Positions 1 to 6,299 of a DNA stretch of 7,762 nt are shown in pieces (position 1 is the stretch's first letter; each line of letters opens with the position of its first letter). A model generated the notes under the pieces. It saw only the letters and a list, made by a program, of their open reading frames with translations. It was not told the DNA's origin and did no database searches. The position numbers and the translations under genes were made by a program. Location of the stretch: contig SLKB01000252.1 of assembly GCA_007134805.1 (NCBI GenBank), positions 1 through 7,762 of the forward strand, written 5' to 3'. The stretch is from Paracoccaceae bacterium (GTDB lineage: Bacteria; Pseudomonadota; Alphaproteobacteria; Rhodobacterales; Rhodobacteraceae).

Positions 1-110
1 CCCCAGAACAGGAAGGTGCCGGGGACAGCCCATTCGCCGGGCGCGGCAGCGCGCGCGAAGACGACAGTGTCGGACGCATCAAGCCGGATGGTGCGCAACA
101 GCCGCGTCAC
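1..110 (-). CDS. DUF6505-like protein, N-terminal fragment (runs off the window)
   Basis: The complement reads from a GTG codon at 110-108 to the window edge without a stop, giving about 36 residues: a start like MTRLLRTIRLD, then SDTVVFARAA and PGEWAVPGTFLFW. This matches my memory of small DUF6505 proteins, which begin with a short basic segment, an R-x-D-x-SD-x-x-VF stretch and an EWAV-G-F motif and sit beside formate dehydrogenase accessory genes. The GTG overlaps the TGA stop of the upstream ligase-like gene by four bases (GTGA, 107-110), so the two are almost certainly co-transcribed and translationally coupled. Function is unknown; a role in formate dehydrogenase maturation is inferred from neighbourhood only. 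Without the rest of the gene the family call rests on the N-terminus alone. Confidence 0.7.
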   Translation of the reverse strand, partial: MTRLLRTIRLDASDTVVFARAAAPGEWAVPGTFLFW

Positions 111-835
111 AGTATCGGCCCCCCGTCGTCCCGCCAGCCCGAGCCGTTCATCGCCTCGAGCAGCGGCGGGCTGCGCCAGCCCCCGTCCCCGGGGCGGATC
201 TCGACCAGACGGTCGCCCTCGATCCGACGCACGCCGCGCAGCATCGGCGGGTCAACACGCATCAGGTAGCGATTGGTCACGGCATCCAGCCCATCATGGG
301 TCCATCGGTCAAAATACAGCATCATGTAGCTTGCGAAGCTTGCCACGATATCCTCGGCCGGGTCAAAGCCCTCCTCCTTCAGCGATGTCGAGCCCGGGAA
401 CGCGCCCGGTGCCGCGATGTGGTCGCGATCCGCGATCAGTTCTGCGCTGAACACCATCCAGTCAGGCACATCCCCCGGGCCCGTGCCGGGCGCAATCGCG
501 AACCGCCCCCCGCCAAGGCGCGCCTTGTCGAAGCGGATCTCGTCGGGCCAGACCAGACGCACTGCGCGGTCGGGCGGGCAATGCGCGGCCAGCGCATCCC
601 CGAGGGCCACCATGCCCAGACAGAACGCCATCTGGGCCACGTCCAGGGGCTCTTCGGGCTCAAGCACCACCGCTAAGGACAACAACCCCGGCGCGCGGTG
701 CAGCACAAGCGTGCCGGCGCCTTCGCTCGGGGCGCGCGCGGCAGCCTCGGCGAGCGTGTCGCGCCCGCGCGTCACATGCAGGTGATAGGGCGGCGGCAAC
801 GCGATCCGGGTCGTCGTTTCGTGATCGGTCAACAT
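107..835 (-). CDS. Biotin/lipoate ligase-like protein with C-terminal DUF4444 domain
   Basis: A 242-residue protein resembling the biotin/lipoate A/B ligase fold: a segment GAGTLVLHR (about 39-47), a strand/helix block LSLAVVLEPEEPLDVAQ (52-68), and WPDEIRFDKARLGGG (96-110). The last is the counterpart of the WPND...K..G nucleotide/acyl-binding motif of biotin protein ligases. The last ~50 residues fit the short DUF4444 domain usually fused to this ligase type in Rhodobacteraceae. The GRGRxG biotinyl-AMP loop of true BirA enzymes is not seen, so biotin or lipoate transfer should not be assumed; the acyl substrate is unknown. The ATG at 835-833 is preceded on the minus strand by AAAGGGGG (847-840), a good ribosome-binding site. 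The gene diverges from the iron-sulphur gene and overlaps the DUF6505-like gene downstream. In this context it is probably a formate dehydrogenase accessory factor (inference). Confidence 0.82.
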   Translation of the reverse strand: MLTDHETTTRIALPPPYHLHVTRGRDTLAEAAARAPSEGAGTLVLHRAPGLLSLAVVLEPEEPLDVAQMAFCLGMVALGDALAAHCPPDRAVRLVWPDEIRFDKARLGGGRFAIAPGTGPGDVPDWMVFSAELIADRDHIAAPGAFPGSTSLKEEGFDPAEDIVASFASYMMLYFDRWTHDGLDAVTNRYLMRVDPPMLRGVRRIEGDRLVEIRPGDGGWRSPPLLEAMNGSGWRDDGGPIL

Positions 836-890
836 GCAACCCCCTTTGCTCCCGGATGGCCGCGCGTGCTACACATTCGCCGGCATCCTG

Positions 891-919
891 TTTATCTGTT
901 CCCAGATAGACCTTCCCAA
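891..919 (-). promoter_or_regulatory. Candidate sigma-70-type promoter for the ligase-like gene
   Basis: On the minus strand TTGGGA (919-914) and GATAAA (896-891) are separated by exactly 17 bases. Each matches the -35/-10 consensus at four of six positions. Transcription would start near base 884, leaving about 50 bases before the ATG at 835. An inverted repeat covers the -10 and part of the spacer. A weaker plus-strand pair, TTGCTC (846-851) and TACACA (870-875) with an 18-base spacer, could serve the iron-sulphur gene. Neither is verified. Confidence 0.35.
893..908. promoter_or_regulatory. Perfect inverted repeat TATCTG-N4-CAGATA, candidate operator
   Basis: TATCTGTTCCCAGATA is a perfect two-fold repeat of 6-base half-sites around a 4-base spacer. 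It lies in the 102-base gap between the divergently transcribed ligase-like and iron-sulphur genes and overlaps the candidate minus-strand -10. The 6-4-6 geometry resembles Fnr/Crp-class sites (TTGAT-N4-ATCAA), but the half-site differs, so I assign no regulator. As the only clear dyad between the two start codons it could control both directions. Confidence 0.45.
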
Positions 920-937
920 GGCCAAAGACAAAGCCCC

Positions 938-2899
938 ATGCAGACACGCAAGACCGCCCGCCTCACCTGCACCTGCGAGCAGACGATGCCCATCGATTCG
1001 GCCGCACTCGGTGCCGGCGCGCAGCCGGCCACGCAACTGTGCCGTGCGCAGCTCGACCATTTCCGCGCGGCGCTGGGCGAGTTCGCCGAGATCACTGTCG
1101 GCTGCACGCAGGAGGCGCCGCTGTTCACCGAGATCGCCGAGGACGACGGATACACGGGCCATCTGCGCTTTGCCAATCTGCGCGAAACCGCGGGCTGGTC
1201 GGACGAGGCCGCGCGCGCCACGCCCAAGATGGCCGCGCTGCTCGCCATGGCCGAGATCGCGCCGGCCGCTTTCGAGGTGGTCTCGCTTGAAAGCGCGGGC
1301 GTCACGCTGATCCTGGGCCGCGACGAGGTGGCGCTCGAGGCGGCGCGCGATCTGGGCGAGTTGCTCGACATCACCGTGCTGCTGACCCCGGGGGTCGATG
1401 TCACGCCCCCGCGGCAGACCACGTGGCCCGTGCTGCAGGGCCGGATCGTCAAGGCGCAGGGGCATCTGGGCGCCTTCGAGCTGACCGTGAACGCCTATGC
1501 CGCGCCCGCACCCTCATCGCGCCAGCGCCTTGCGTTCGAAGACGCGCGCGATGGCGCAGTGTCGCGCTGCGATCTGGTCATCGACCTGACCGGCAACACG
1601 CCGCTGTTTTCCGCGGACGCGCTGCGGCCCGGCTATCTGCGGGCCGATCCGCGCGATCCGGTCGCCGTGGCGCGGCTCATCGCGCGCGCGCAGCAGATGG
1701 TCGGCACCTTCGACAAGCCGAAATACATCGAGTTCACGCCGGATCTCTGCGCGCATTCGCGCAACACGCTCACAGGCTGCACGCGCTGCCTGCCGCTGTG
1801 CCCGACGGGTGCGATCACCTCTGCCGGCGACACTGTGGCGATCGACCCCGCGATCTGTGCGGGGTGCGGGCAATGCGCCGCCGTCTGTCCCACCGGCGCC
1901 GCCGCCTATGCGCTGCCGCAGGCCGAAACGCTCGCGCAGCAATTGCGCGCGGGGCTCGGGGCGTGGTTCAAGGCGGGCGCGCGCATGGCGCCGAGCCTGC
2001 TTCTGCATGACGCCGATCACGGCACCCCCCTGATCGACGCGATGGCGCGGTTCGGACGCGGCCTGCCCGCGCATGTCCTGCCCTTGCAGGTGAATGAAAT
2101 CAGCCAGATCGGGCCCGAGACGCTGGCGGCGGCGCTCGCCTATGGCGCAGGCGAAGTGGTGATCCTCGACCGCACGCGGCCCGCGCATCCGCGCGACGGG
2201 CTGGAGGCGACGCTTGCCCTCGTCAACCTCATCGCGACCGAAGCCGGGCACCCGCCCGCGCCCTGCACACTGATCGAGACCGATGATCCCGACGCGCTTC
2301 AAGACGCGCTCTGGCAGCGCAAGGCGCAGCCTGTGCGGCCGACACGCTCGAGCTTCCTGCCGCCCGAGGACAAGCGCGGCCTCTTGCTCTTGTCGGTGCA
2401 GGAACTCAACCGCACGGCGCCAGAACCTGCAGCGCACATCGCCCTGCCCGAGGGCGCGCCCTTCGGCCGGGTGGAGCTTGACCTTGACGCCTGCACGCTG
2501 TGCCTGTCCTGCGTGGGCGCCTGCCCGACGGGCGCGTTGTCGGACAACCCCGACATGCCGATGCTGCGCTTTTCCGAGAGTGCCTGCGTGCAATGCGGCA
2601 TCTGCGTCGAGACCTGCCCCGAAGACGCGCTGCGCCTGACACCGCAGCTCGATTTCGACGCGCTTGGCGCACCGCGCCGGGTGCTCAAGGAAGAAGAGCC
2701 CTTCGCCTGTACGCAGTGCGGCAAGCCATTCGGCACGCGATCGAGCATCGAGCGCGTGCTCGGTCGGCTCGAGGGGCACTGGATGTTCTCTGGCCCGGAG
2801 GGCGCCGAGCGGCGCGCCCTTCTGTCCATGTGCGACGACTGCCGCACCGAGGCCGTCGTCAAGGCCGGGTTCGACCCGCATGACAGGATCGGCGGCTGA
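938..2899 (+). CDS. Large polyferredoxin-like 4Fe-4S protein (formate dehydrogenase accessory type)
   Basis: A soluble 653-residue protein with four cysteine sets. C269...C281-x2-C284-x3-C288-P and C307-x2-C310-x2-C313-x3-C317-P form a central pair; C519-C522-C525-C529 and C550-C553-C556-C560 form a C-terminal pair. Each has the spacing of a 4Fe-4S ferredoxin site, the first set borrowing a distant cysteine. The C-terminus adds C591-x2-C594 and C632-x2-C635, resembling a zinc-ribbon or extra metal site. N-terminal C11, C13, C35 and C56 (in CTQEAPLF) are also notable. Proteins of this design occur with molybdenum formate dehydrogenases in Rhodobacteraceae, probably moving electrons or helping maturation (family knowledge and inference). 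I chose the ATG at 938 because the frame upstream, although open from 698, runs back into the divergent ligase-like gene; the Shine-Dalgarno here is weak (AAGG, 918-921). No signal peptide or membrane segment is evident. Confidence 0.88.
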   Translation: MQTRKTARLTCTCEQTMPIDSAALGAGAQPATQLCRAQLDHFRAALGEFAEITVGCTQEAPLFTEIAEDDGYTGHLRFANLRETAGWSDEAARATPKMAALLAMAEIAPAAFEVVSLESAGVTLILGRDEVALEAARDLGELLDITVLLTPGVDVTPPRQTTWPVLQGRIVKAQGHLGAFELTVNAYAAPAPSSRQRLAFEDARDGAVSRCDLVIDLTGNTPLFSADALRPGYLRADPRDPVAVARLIARAQQMVGTFDKPKYIEFTPDLCAHSRNTLTGCTRCLPLCPTGAITSAGDTVAIDPAICAGCGQCAAVCPTGAAAYALPQAETLAQQLRAGLGAWFKAGARMAPSLLLHDADHGTPLIDAMARFGRGLPAHVLPLQVNEISQIGPETLAAALAYGAGEVVILDRTRPAHPRDGLEATLALVNLIATEAGHPPAPCTLIETDDPDALQDALWQRKAQPVRPTRSSFLPPEDKRGLLLLSVQELNRTAPEPAAHIALPEGAPFGRVELDLDACTLCLSCVGACPTGALSDNPDMPMLRFSESACVQCGICVETCPEDALRLTPQLDFDALGAPRRVLKEEEPFACTQCGKPFGTRSSIERVLGRLEGHWMFSGPEGAERRALLSMCDDCRTEAVVKAGFDPHDRIGG

Positions 2900-2908
2900 A
2901 GCCCGCCG
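2890..2908 (+). terminator. Weak hairpin over the stop codon of the iron-sulphur gene
   Basis: CGGCGG (2890-2895) and CCGCCG (2903-2908) can form a 6-base-pair all-GC stem around a 7-base loop that contains the TGA stop. No T-run follows, so intrinsic termination is doubtful. It is the only local dyad I see at the end of this gene. Confidence 0.22.
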
Positions 2909-3213
2909 CGCACCCCTCCCGCGCCTAACCTGACGGTGCAAAAGGCATATTCCCTTTCTTGTTTTTGGTGTAGACTTGCGCTGCGCGGTGGCCAGGGGAA
3001 TTGAGACTCATGCCCCGCGCCAGACCCAGGCCTTGTACGCCGGACATGCCGAGCTTAGCCGTCCTGCGCCCTGAACATCATGGCCGGGGTCCGTCTGCCC
3101 GAACGCGGCCGGACAGGAGGAGCCCGGCTGCGCTAACACCGACATAACGCCGAAGCGACGCCTCGTGCTGCAAGGTGCCTCACGCATTTGCGTCGAACAT
3201 GGAGGACTGTGAC
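2900..3213 (+). other. 314-base intergenic region upstream of the protease
   Basis: This gap holds no convincing gene. Bases about 2938-2976 are clearly more A/T-rich than their surroundings (runs such as CTTTCTTGTTTTTGG) and are the likeliest promoter area for the protease, but I find no -35/-10 pair with good match and spacing. The remaining ~235 bases would be a long 5' leader. A 45-codon frame starting at 3010 behind AGGGGA is present but has codon use unlike the real genes here (AGA, AGG, TTA, TGT), so I do not call it. Confidence 0.5.
3201..3205 (+). promoter_or_regulatory. Ribosome-binding site that fixes the protease start
   Basis: GGAGG sits 8 bases before the ATG at 3214. This selects 3214 over the in-frame GTG at 3175 and the ATG at 3199, neither of which has a comparable site in front of it. 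Confidence 0.8.
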
Positions 3214-5055
3214 ATGACTGACAAATCTGATGAGCCGGTTCGGGACAAGGATGACCGCATCAGCGTCCTTCTCGAAATGCGGGTCGAGCGCGGCGAGTCG
3301 CCGAGCCTCGGGCAAAGCACGGCACGCAACCTCGGTGGCGGCGTGCTGGAGCTTGACCCCGAATTCAAACCGGTGCCAATGAGTTCGGGCCGGGGCGACG
3401 AGGAAGGTTTGGCCGGCCTGCCCGACACCTATATCATGCGAGGCACTGTCGCCTCGGAAGAGGAACTGCAGGAACTGTCGAATGATCCGCGCGTGCGGTA
3501 TGTCTGGAGGGACACGCGGATCGAGCCCTTTGCCCGCAAGCCCAAGGCGGGCGGGAAATCCGACGGGAAATCGCCGGAGGAAGATCCCGTCAACGTCGAA
3601 TTCAATGAGAACCCCGGCATGAGCACCTGCCCCTTCGGCACCTGCGATTGCACCCCGGGCACACCGAAGGCGACGATGGCACAGGTGGCGGTCTATCACG
3701 GGGTCGACCAGATCTGGGAGCAGGGCATCCGGGGTCAGGGCATCCGGGTCGGCGTGCTCGACAGCGGGATGACCGCGCAGGGCCGGCCGGTCATCGCGGG
3801 CCAGACCAGCCGGCGCATCCAGCGTGTGGTCGGCGGCTGGCCCGAGGCAAGCTGGGGCACGCGGTCGGAATGGGGCCAGCATGGCAACATGTGCGGCACC
3901 GACGTGCTGGGCATGGCGCCGGAGGCAGAGCTTTACGACCTGCGCATATCCGGCTCGGGCGGAAGCCCCAGCACCATCTCGCGGGCCTTGCAGGCGTTTC
4001 AATGGGCGATCGACCGGTACAAGTCCGACGGCACGCCGCAGGTCCTGACCAATTCCTGGGGGATTTTCCAGGAAAGCTGGGACACGACCTATGCGCGCAA
4101 CCCCAACCACCCCTTCACCCGCAAGGTGGCCGAGGCCGTGGATCTGGGCATCATCGTGCTCTTCGCCGCGGGCAATTGCGGCGATACCTGCCCGGACGGG
4201 CGCTGCGGGTCGGATACCGGCACCGGCAAGAGCATCTGGGGGGCGAACGGGCATCCCAAGGTGATGACCGTGGGCGCCGTCAACGTGAATGAGCAGCTCG
4301 TCGGCTATTCCAGCCGCGGCCCGGCCTCACTTGCGCCCGACAAGCCCGATTTCTGCGCGGTCACGCATTTCACGGGCTATTTCAACTCTGATTCGGGCAC
4401 CTCGGCCGCCTGCCCGATCGCGGCGGGGATCACGGCCTTGCTCAAGCAGGCGCAGCCGTCGCGCTCGCCTGCACAGATCAAGTCGGCCTTGATCGCCACC
4501 TGCAAGGATATCGGGCCTGCGGGCTTCGACATCCATTCCGGGCACGGGATCATCCGCGGATGGGAGGCCTACAAGCGCATCACTCTCATCCAGACGCGCC
4601 CTGCCGTCGATGTCGCGGTGACGCGCCCCGCCATCGACCAGATCGGCACACCGCTCGCGCGCGATCTGGTGGGAACACCAGTGAGGCTCGATCAGCCGGG
4701 CACGCCCCCGGTGCGCGACCAGGTTGCCACCCCCGTGATCCGCGACCAGGTCAACACGCCCGTGCGGCTTGACCAGTTGCAGACCACTCCGCGCACCGAT
4801 CTGCCCGGCACCCCGGTCAGCGCGGATATCGCCGGCACCCATGTCTCGGACAGGTTCCAGCCACCGCAGCCCTTCGTGCTGTCGACCGATCATCAGGCGC
4901 CCGACTGGCGCAGTTTCGATGACATGGTGGGCGGGGACGAGGCGGCCTATATCGCCGACCTCGTGGCGCGGATCGACGCCATGCAAGAGGCGCTCGATAC
5001 GCTGGTTGCCGAGTATGAGAGCGCCGTGGCCCGATCGCAGGGCGGGGCCTACTGA
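3214..5055 (+). CDS. S8 subtilisin-family serine protease with a nine-fold Thr/Asp repeat tail
   Basis: A 613-residue subtilase. Residues about 15-110 look like an I9-type prodomain, ending in an ELQELSNDPRVRYVW segment as such inhibitors do. The catalytic domain spans roughly 150-440: Asp183 in GVLDSGM, His223 in GQHGNMCG, the oxyanion-hole Asn321 in FAAGN, and Ser397 in SGTSAACP, so the triad is intact, although the usual HGTHVAG is altered to HGNMCG. There is no signal peptide, implying a cytosolic or non-classically exported protein. Cysteine clusters lie just before the catalytic domain (C139, C144, C146) and after Asn321 (C322, C326, C331). Residues 460-540 are nine 9-residue repeats with invariant Thr and Asp; residues ~575-607 look like an amphipathic helix. 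The next gene encodes an MvdC/MvdD-type ligase, suggesting that the tail is its substrate (inference). The protease call is firm; the biological role is not. Confidence 0.92.
   Translation: MTDKSDEPVRDKDDRISVLLEMRVERGESPSLGQSTARNLGGGVLELDPEFKPVPMSSGRGDEEGLAGLPDTYIMRGTVASEEELQELSNDPRVRYVWRDTRIEPFARKPKAGGKSDGKSPEEDPVNVEFNENPGMSTCPFGTCDCTPGTPKATMAQVAVYHGVDQIWEQGIRGQGIRVGVLDSGMTAQGRPVIAGQTSRRIQRVVGGWPEASWGTRSEWGQHGNMCGTDVLGMAPEAELYDLRISGSGGSPSTISRALQAFQWAIDRYKSDGTPQVLTNSWGIFQESWDTTYARNPNHPFTRKVAEAVDLGIIVLFAAGNCGDTCPDGRCGSDTGTGKSIWGANGHPKVMTVGAVNVNEQLVGYSSRGPASLAPDKPDFCAVTHFTGYFNSDSGTSAACPIAAGITALLKQAQPSRSPAQIKSALIATCKDIGPAGFDIHSGHGIIRGWEAYKRITLIQTRPAVDVAVTRPAIDQIGTPLARDLVGTPVRLDQPGTPPVRDQVATPVIRDQVNTPVRLDQLQTTPRTDLPGTPVSADIAGTHVSDRFQPPQPFVLSTDHQAPDWRSFDDMVGGDEAAYIADLVARIDAMQEALDTLVAEYESAVARSQGGAY
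4591..4833 (+). repeat. Nine tandem 27-base units coding x-T-x4-D-x-x repeats
   Basis: Nine contiguous 9-codon units, without insertions or deletions, encode residues 460-540 of the protease. Every unit has Thr at position 2 and Asp at position 7; Pro is common at 3 or 4 and Gln at 8. Examples are GTPVRLDQP and ATPVIRDQV. A degenerate tenth unit follows (GTHVSD, Asp one place early). Thr is coded by ACG, ACA and ACC and Asp by GAT and GAC in different units, so the pattern is not a fresh DNA duplication: Thr and Asp appear conserved at protein level. The Thr-x4-Asp spacing is compatible with graspetide-type ester crosslinks. Confidence 0.93.
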
Positions 5056-5067
5056 CCGCTGATCGCG

Positions 5068-5118
5068 CGGGCGCGCGGAAGCCACCCCCCCAGGGTCCCT
5101 CTGGCTTTCGCGCGCCCG
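5068..5118 (+). terminator. Strong 17-bp hairpin between protease and ATP-grasp genes
   Basis: Bases 5068-5084 (CGGGCGCGCGGAAGCCA) pair with 5102-5118 (TGGCTTTCGCGCGCCCG) over 17 positions, with a single G-T wobble and a 17-base loop. It begins 12 bases after the protease stop and ends 33 bases before the ligase start. There is no T-run, so it may be a partial terminator/attenuator or an mRNA-stabilising element that sets the protease-to-ligase expression ratio. The dyad is seen directly; the role is inferred. Confidence 0.6.
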
Positions 5119-5141
5119 GACAAACTCTGCTCTCATCGAAC

Positions 5142-5145
5142 GAGG
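5142..5145 (+). promoter_or_regulatory. Ribosome-binding site supporting a TTG start
   Basis: GAGG lies 6 bases before the TTG at 5152. The next in-frame ATG (5218) would delete the first strand of the N-terminal domain (ILIISHPED), so the TTG is the better start. Confidence 0.6.
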
Positions 5146-5151
5146 CCTGCC

Positions 5152-6132
5152 TTGATCCTGATCATTTCCCATCCCGAAGATATTCATTCCCGCGAGGTCA
5201 TCTCGCATCTCAACCGAATGGACGTGCCGGTGCGTGTGCTCGATCTGAGCGAGTTCCCGGCCCGCGCCGCGCTCGATCTGCGCTACGGGCCGCAGGGCAG
5301 CGCGTTCAGCTTCCGCAATGCGCACGGCACCGAGATCGACCTCGATGCGGTCGGGGCCGTCTGGTGGCGTCGCCCGCAACCCTACAGTTTCGCAGCCGGG
5401 CTGCAGGCGGCGGATTACGCGCTTGCCGAATGCGACGAGGCCTTCGCCGGGCTGTGGCAGGCGATGCGCGCGGGCTGGATCAACCCACCCGTCCAGGATG
5501 CCGCCGCGAGCCGCAAGAGCCTGCAGTTGCGTCTCGCCGGAGATCTGGGGCTCGACCCGCCGCTCACCCGCGTGACCAATTGCCCCGAGGCCGCGCAAGC
5601 CTTCGTCGCCGAGATCGGCGATGTGATCTACAAGCCTTTCGCGGCCACCACCCGCCACTGGCGCGAGACCCGCCGCTTCGGCGAGGCAGAGCGTGCGCGG
5701 ATCGCCAATATCCGCCACGCCCCCACGATCCTGCAGGAACGCATCGAGGGCCGCGATATCCGCGTGACCGTGATCGGGGACGAGATCTTCGCGGCCGAAA
5801 TCGACACGAGCGATGGCAATTACGCCGATGATTTCCGGATGAACCACAATGTCGCCATCCGCGCGATCGAGCTGCCGCCGGGCGTTATCGCGGGCATTCG
5901 CGCGATGATGGCCGCGCTGCGCCTTGTCTACGGGGCCTTCGATTTCCGGCGCGCGCCCGACGGGCGCTACAGGTTTCTCGAGGTCAACCCGGCCGGCCAG
6001 TTCCTCTTTGTCGAATACGAGACAGGCCAGCCGATCGCGCGGGCCTTCGCACGAACCCTGCGCGACATGGCCGCGGCACATGGCAAGGCCCCGGCGATCA
6101 CGCACCGCAACGCGCGCCTGAGCACGGCCTGA
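5152..6132 (+). CDS. MvdC/MvdD-family ATP-grasp ligase (graspetide-type peptide maturase)
   Basis: A 326-residue ATP-grasp enzyme of about the family's usual length. The N-terminal pre-ATP-grasp domain opens with ILIISHPEDIHS (2-13) and carries the VWWRRPQP motif (70-77), a hallmark of microviridin/graspetide ligases. ATP-binding residues are Lys161 in VIYKPF and Glu196 in ILQERIEG. The metal-binding part is GAFDF (Asp264) and FLEVNPAGQ (Glu277, Asn279), continuing to FLFVE. The family activates Asp/Glu side chains with ATP and joins them to Ser/Thr hydroxyls (ester) or Lys amines (amide) in peptides. No signal or membrane segment is seen, so it should act in the cytosol. It starts at TTG, 96 bases after the protease, probably in one operon. 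No small precursor gene is apparent nearby, so the protease's Thr/Asp tail is the best candidate substrate (inference). Confidence 0.88.
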   Translation: MILIISHPEDIHSREVISHLNRMDVPVRVLDLSEFPARAALDLRYGPQGSAFSFRNAHGTEIDLDAVGAVWWRRPQPYSFAAGLQAADYALAECDEAFAGLWQAMRAGWINPPVQDAAASRKSLQLRLAGDLGLDPPLTRVTNCPEAAQAFVAEIGDVIYKPFAATTRHWRETRRFGEAERARIANIRHAPTILQERIEGRDIRVTVIGDEIFAAEIDTSDGNYADDFRMNHNVAIRAIELPPGVIAGIRAMMAALRLVYGAFDFRRAPDGRYRFLEVNPAGQFLFVEYETGQPIARAFARTLRDMAAAHGKAPAITHRNARLSTA

Positions 6133-6139
6133 GCCGACA

Positions 6140-6168
6140 GGGCGCCCGGCCCCGCGAGGGGGGCGCCC
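6140..6168 (+). terminator. GC-rich hairpin after the ATP-grasp gene
   Basis: Bases 6140-6146 (GGGCGCC) plus 6150-6153 (CCCC) pair with 6158-6168 (GGGGGGCGCCC), capped by a GCGA tetraloop of the stable GNRA class, with a 3-base bulge (6147-6149). It lies 8 bases after the stop. No T-run follows, so it may be a Rho-assisted end or a 3' stabiliser. The motif GGGCGCCCGGCC also occurs twice in direct orientation here (6140-6151, 6161-6172). Confidence 0.5.
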
Positions 6169-6299
6169 GGCCATGGGCATCCCTGCCCGCGCCGCAGGCT
6201 GCGCAAAACCCTTAAAATCCAACAGGAGAACCACATTCTCGCCCGAATGCGACCCTGCAGGCTGCCCGCATGCCGGTCATCCTACAGTCGGGGTACTAT

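Noticed and set aside
698..937. An 80-codon upstream extension of the iron-sulphur gene
   Set aside because: It would overlap the N-terminal coding part of the divergent ligase-like gene and the promoter region; the ATG at 938 gives a natural N-terminus.
1514..2941. 475-codon minus-strand frame opposite the iron-sulphur gene
   Set aside because: It has no family-like motifs, and the sense strand carries four well-formed cysteine clusters.
3010..3147. 45-codon frame (ATG 3010, TAA 3145-3147) as a possible small precursor peptide for the ATP-grasp ligase
   Set aside because: It has an acceptable AGGGGA in front, but rare codons (AGA, AGG, TTA, TGT), an Arg/Pro-rich composition and no repeated Ser/Thr plus Asp/Glu pattern. 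The protease tail is a much better substrate candidate.
4591..4833. The tandem repeat considered as a CRISPR or non-coding satellite
   Set aside because: The units are 27 bases without spacers, diverge at DNA level and keep perfect coding phase, so this is a protein-level repeat.
4327..6234. 635-codon open frame on the minus strand spanning the protease end, the gap and the ATP-grasp gene
   Set aside because: It runs antisense to two genes with clear catalytic motifs, its translation is Arg/Gly/Ala-rich without recognisable motifs, and long antisense frames are expected at this GC content.
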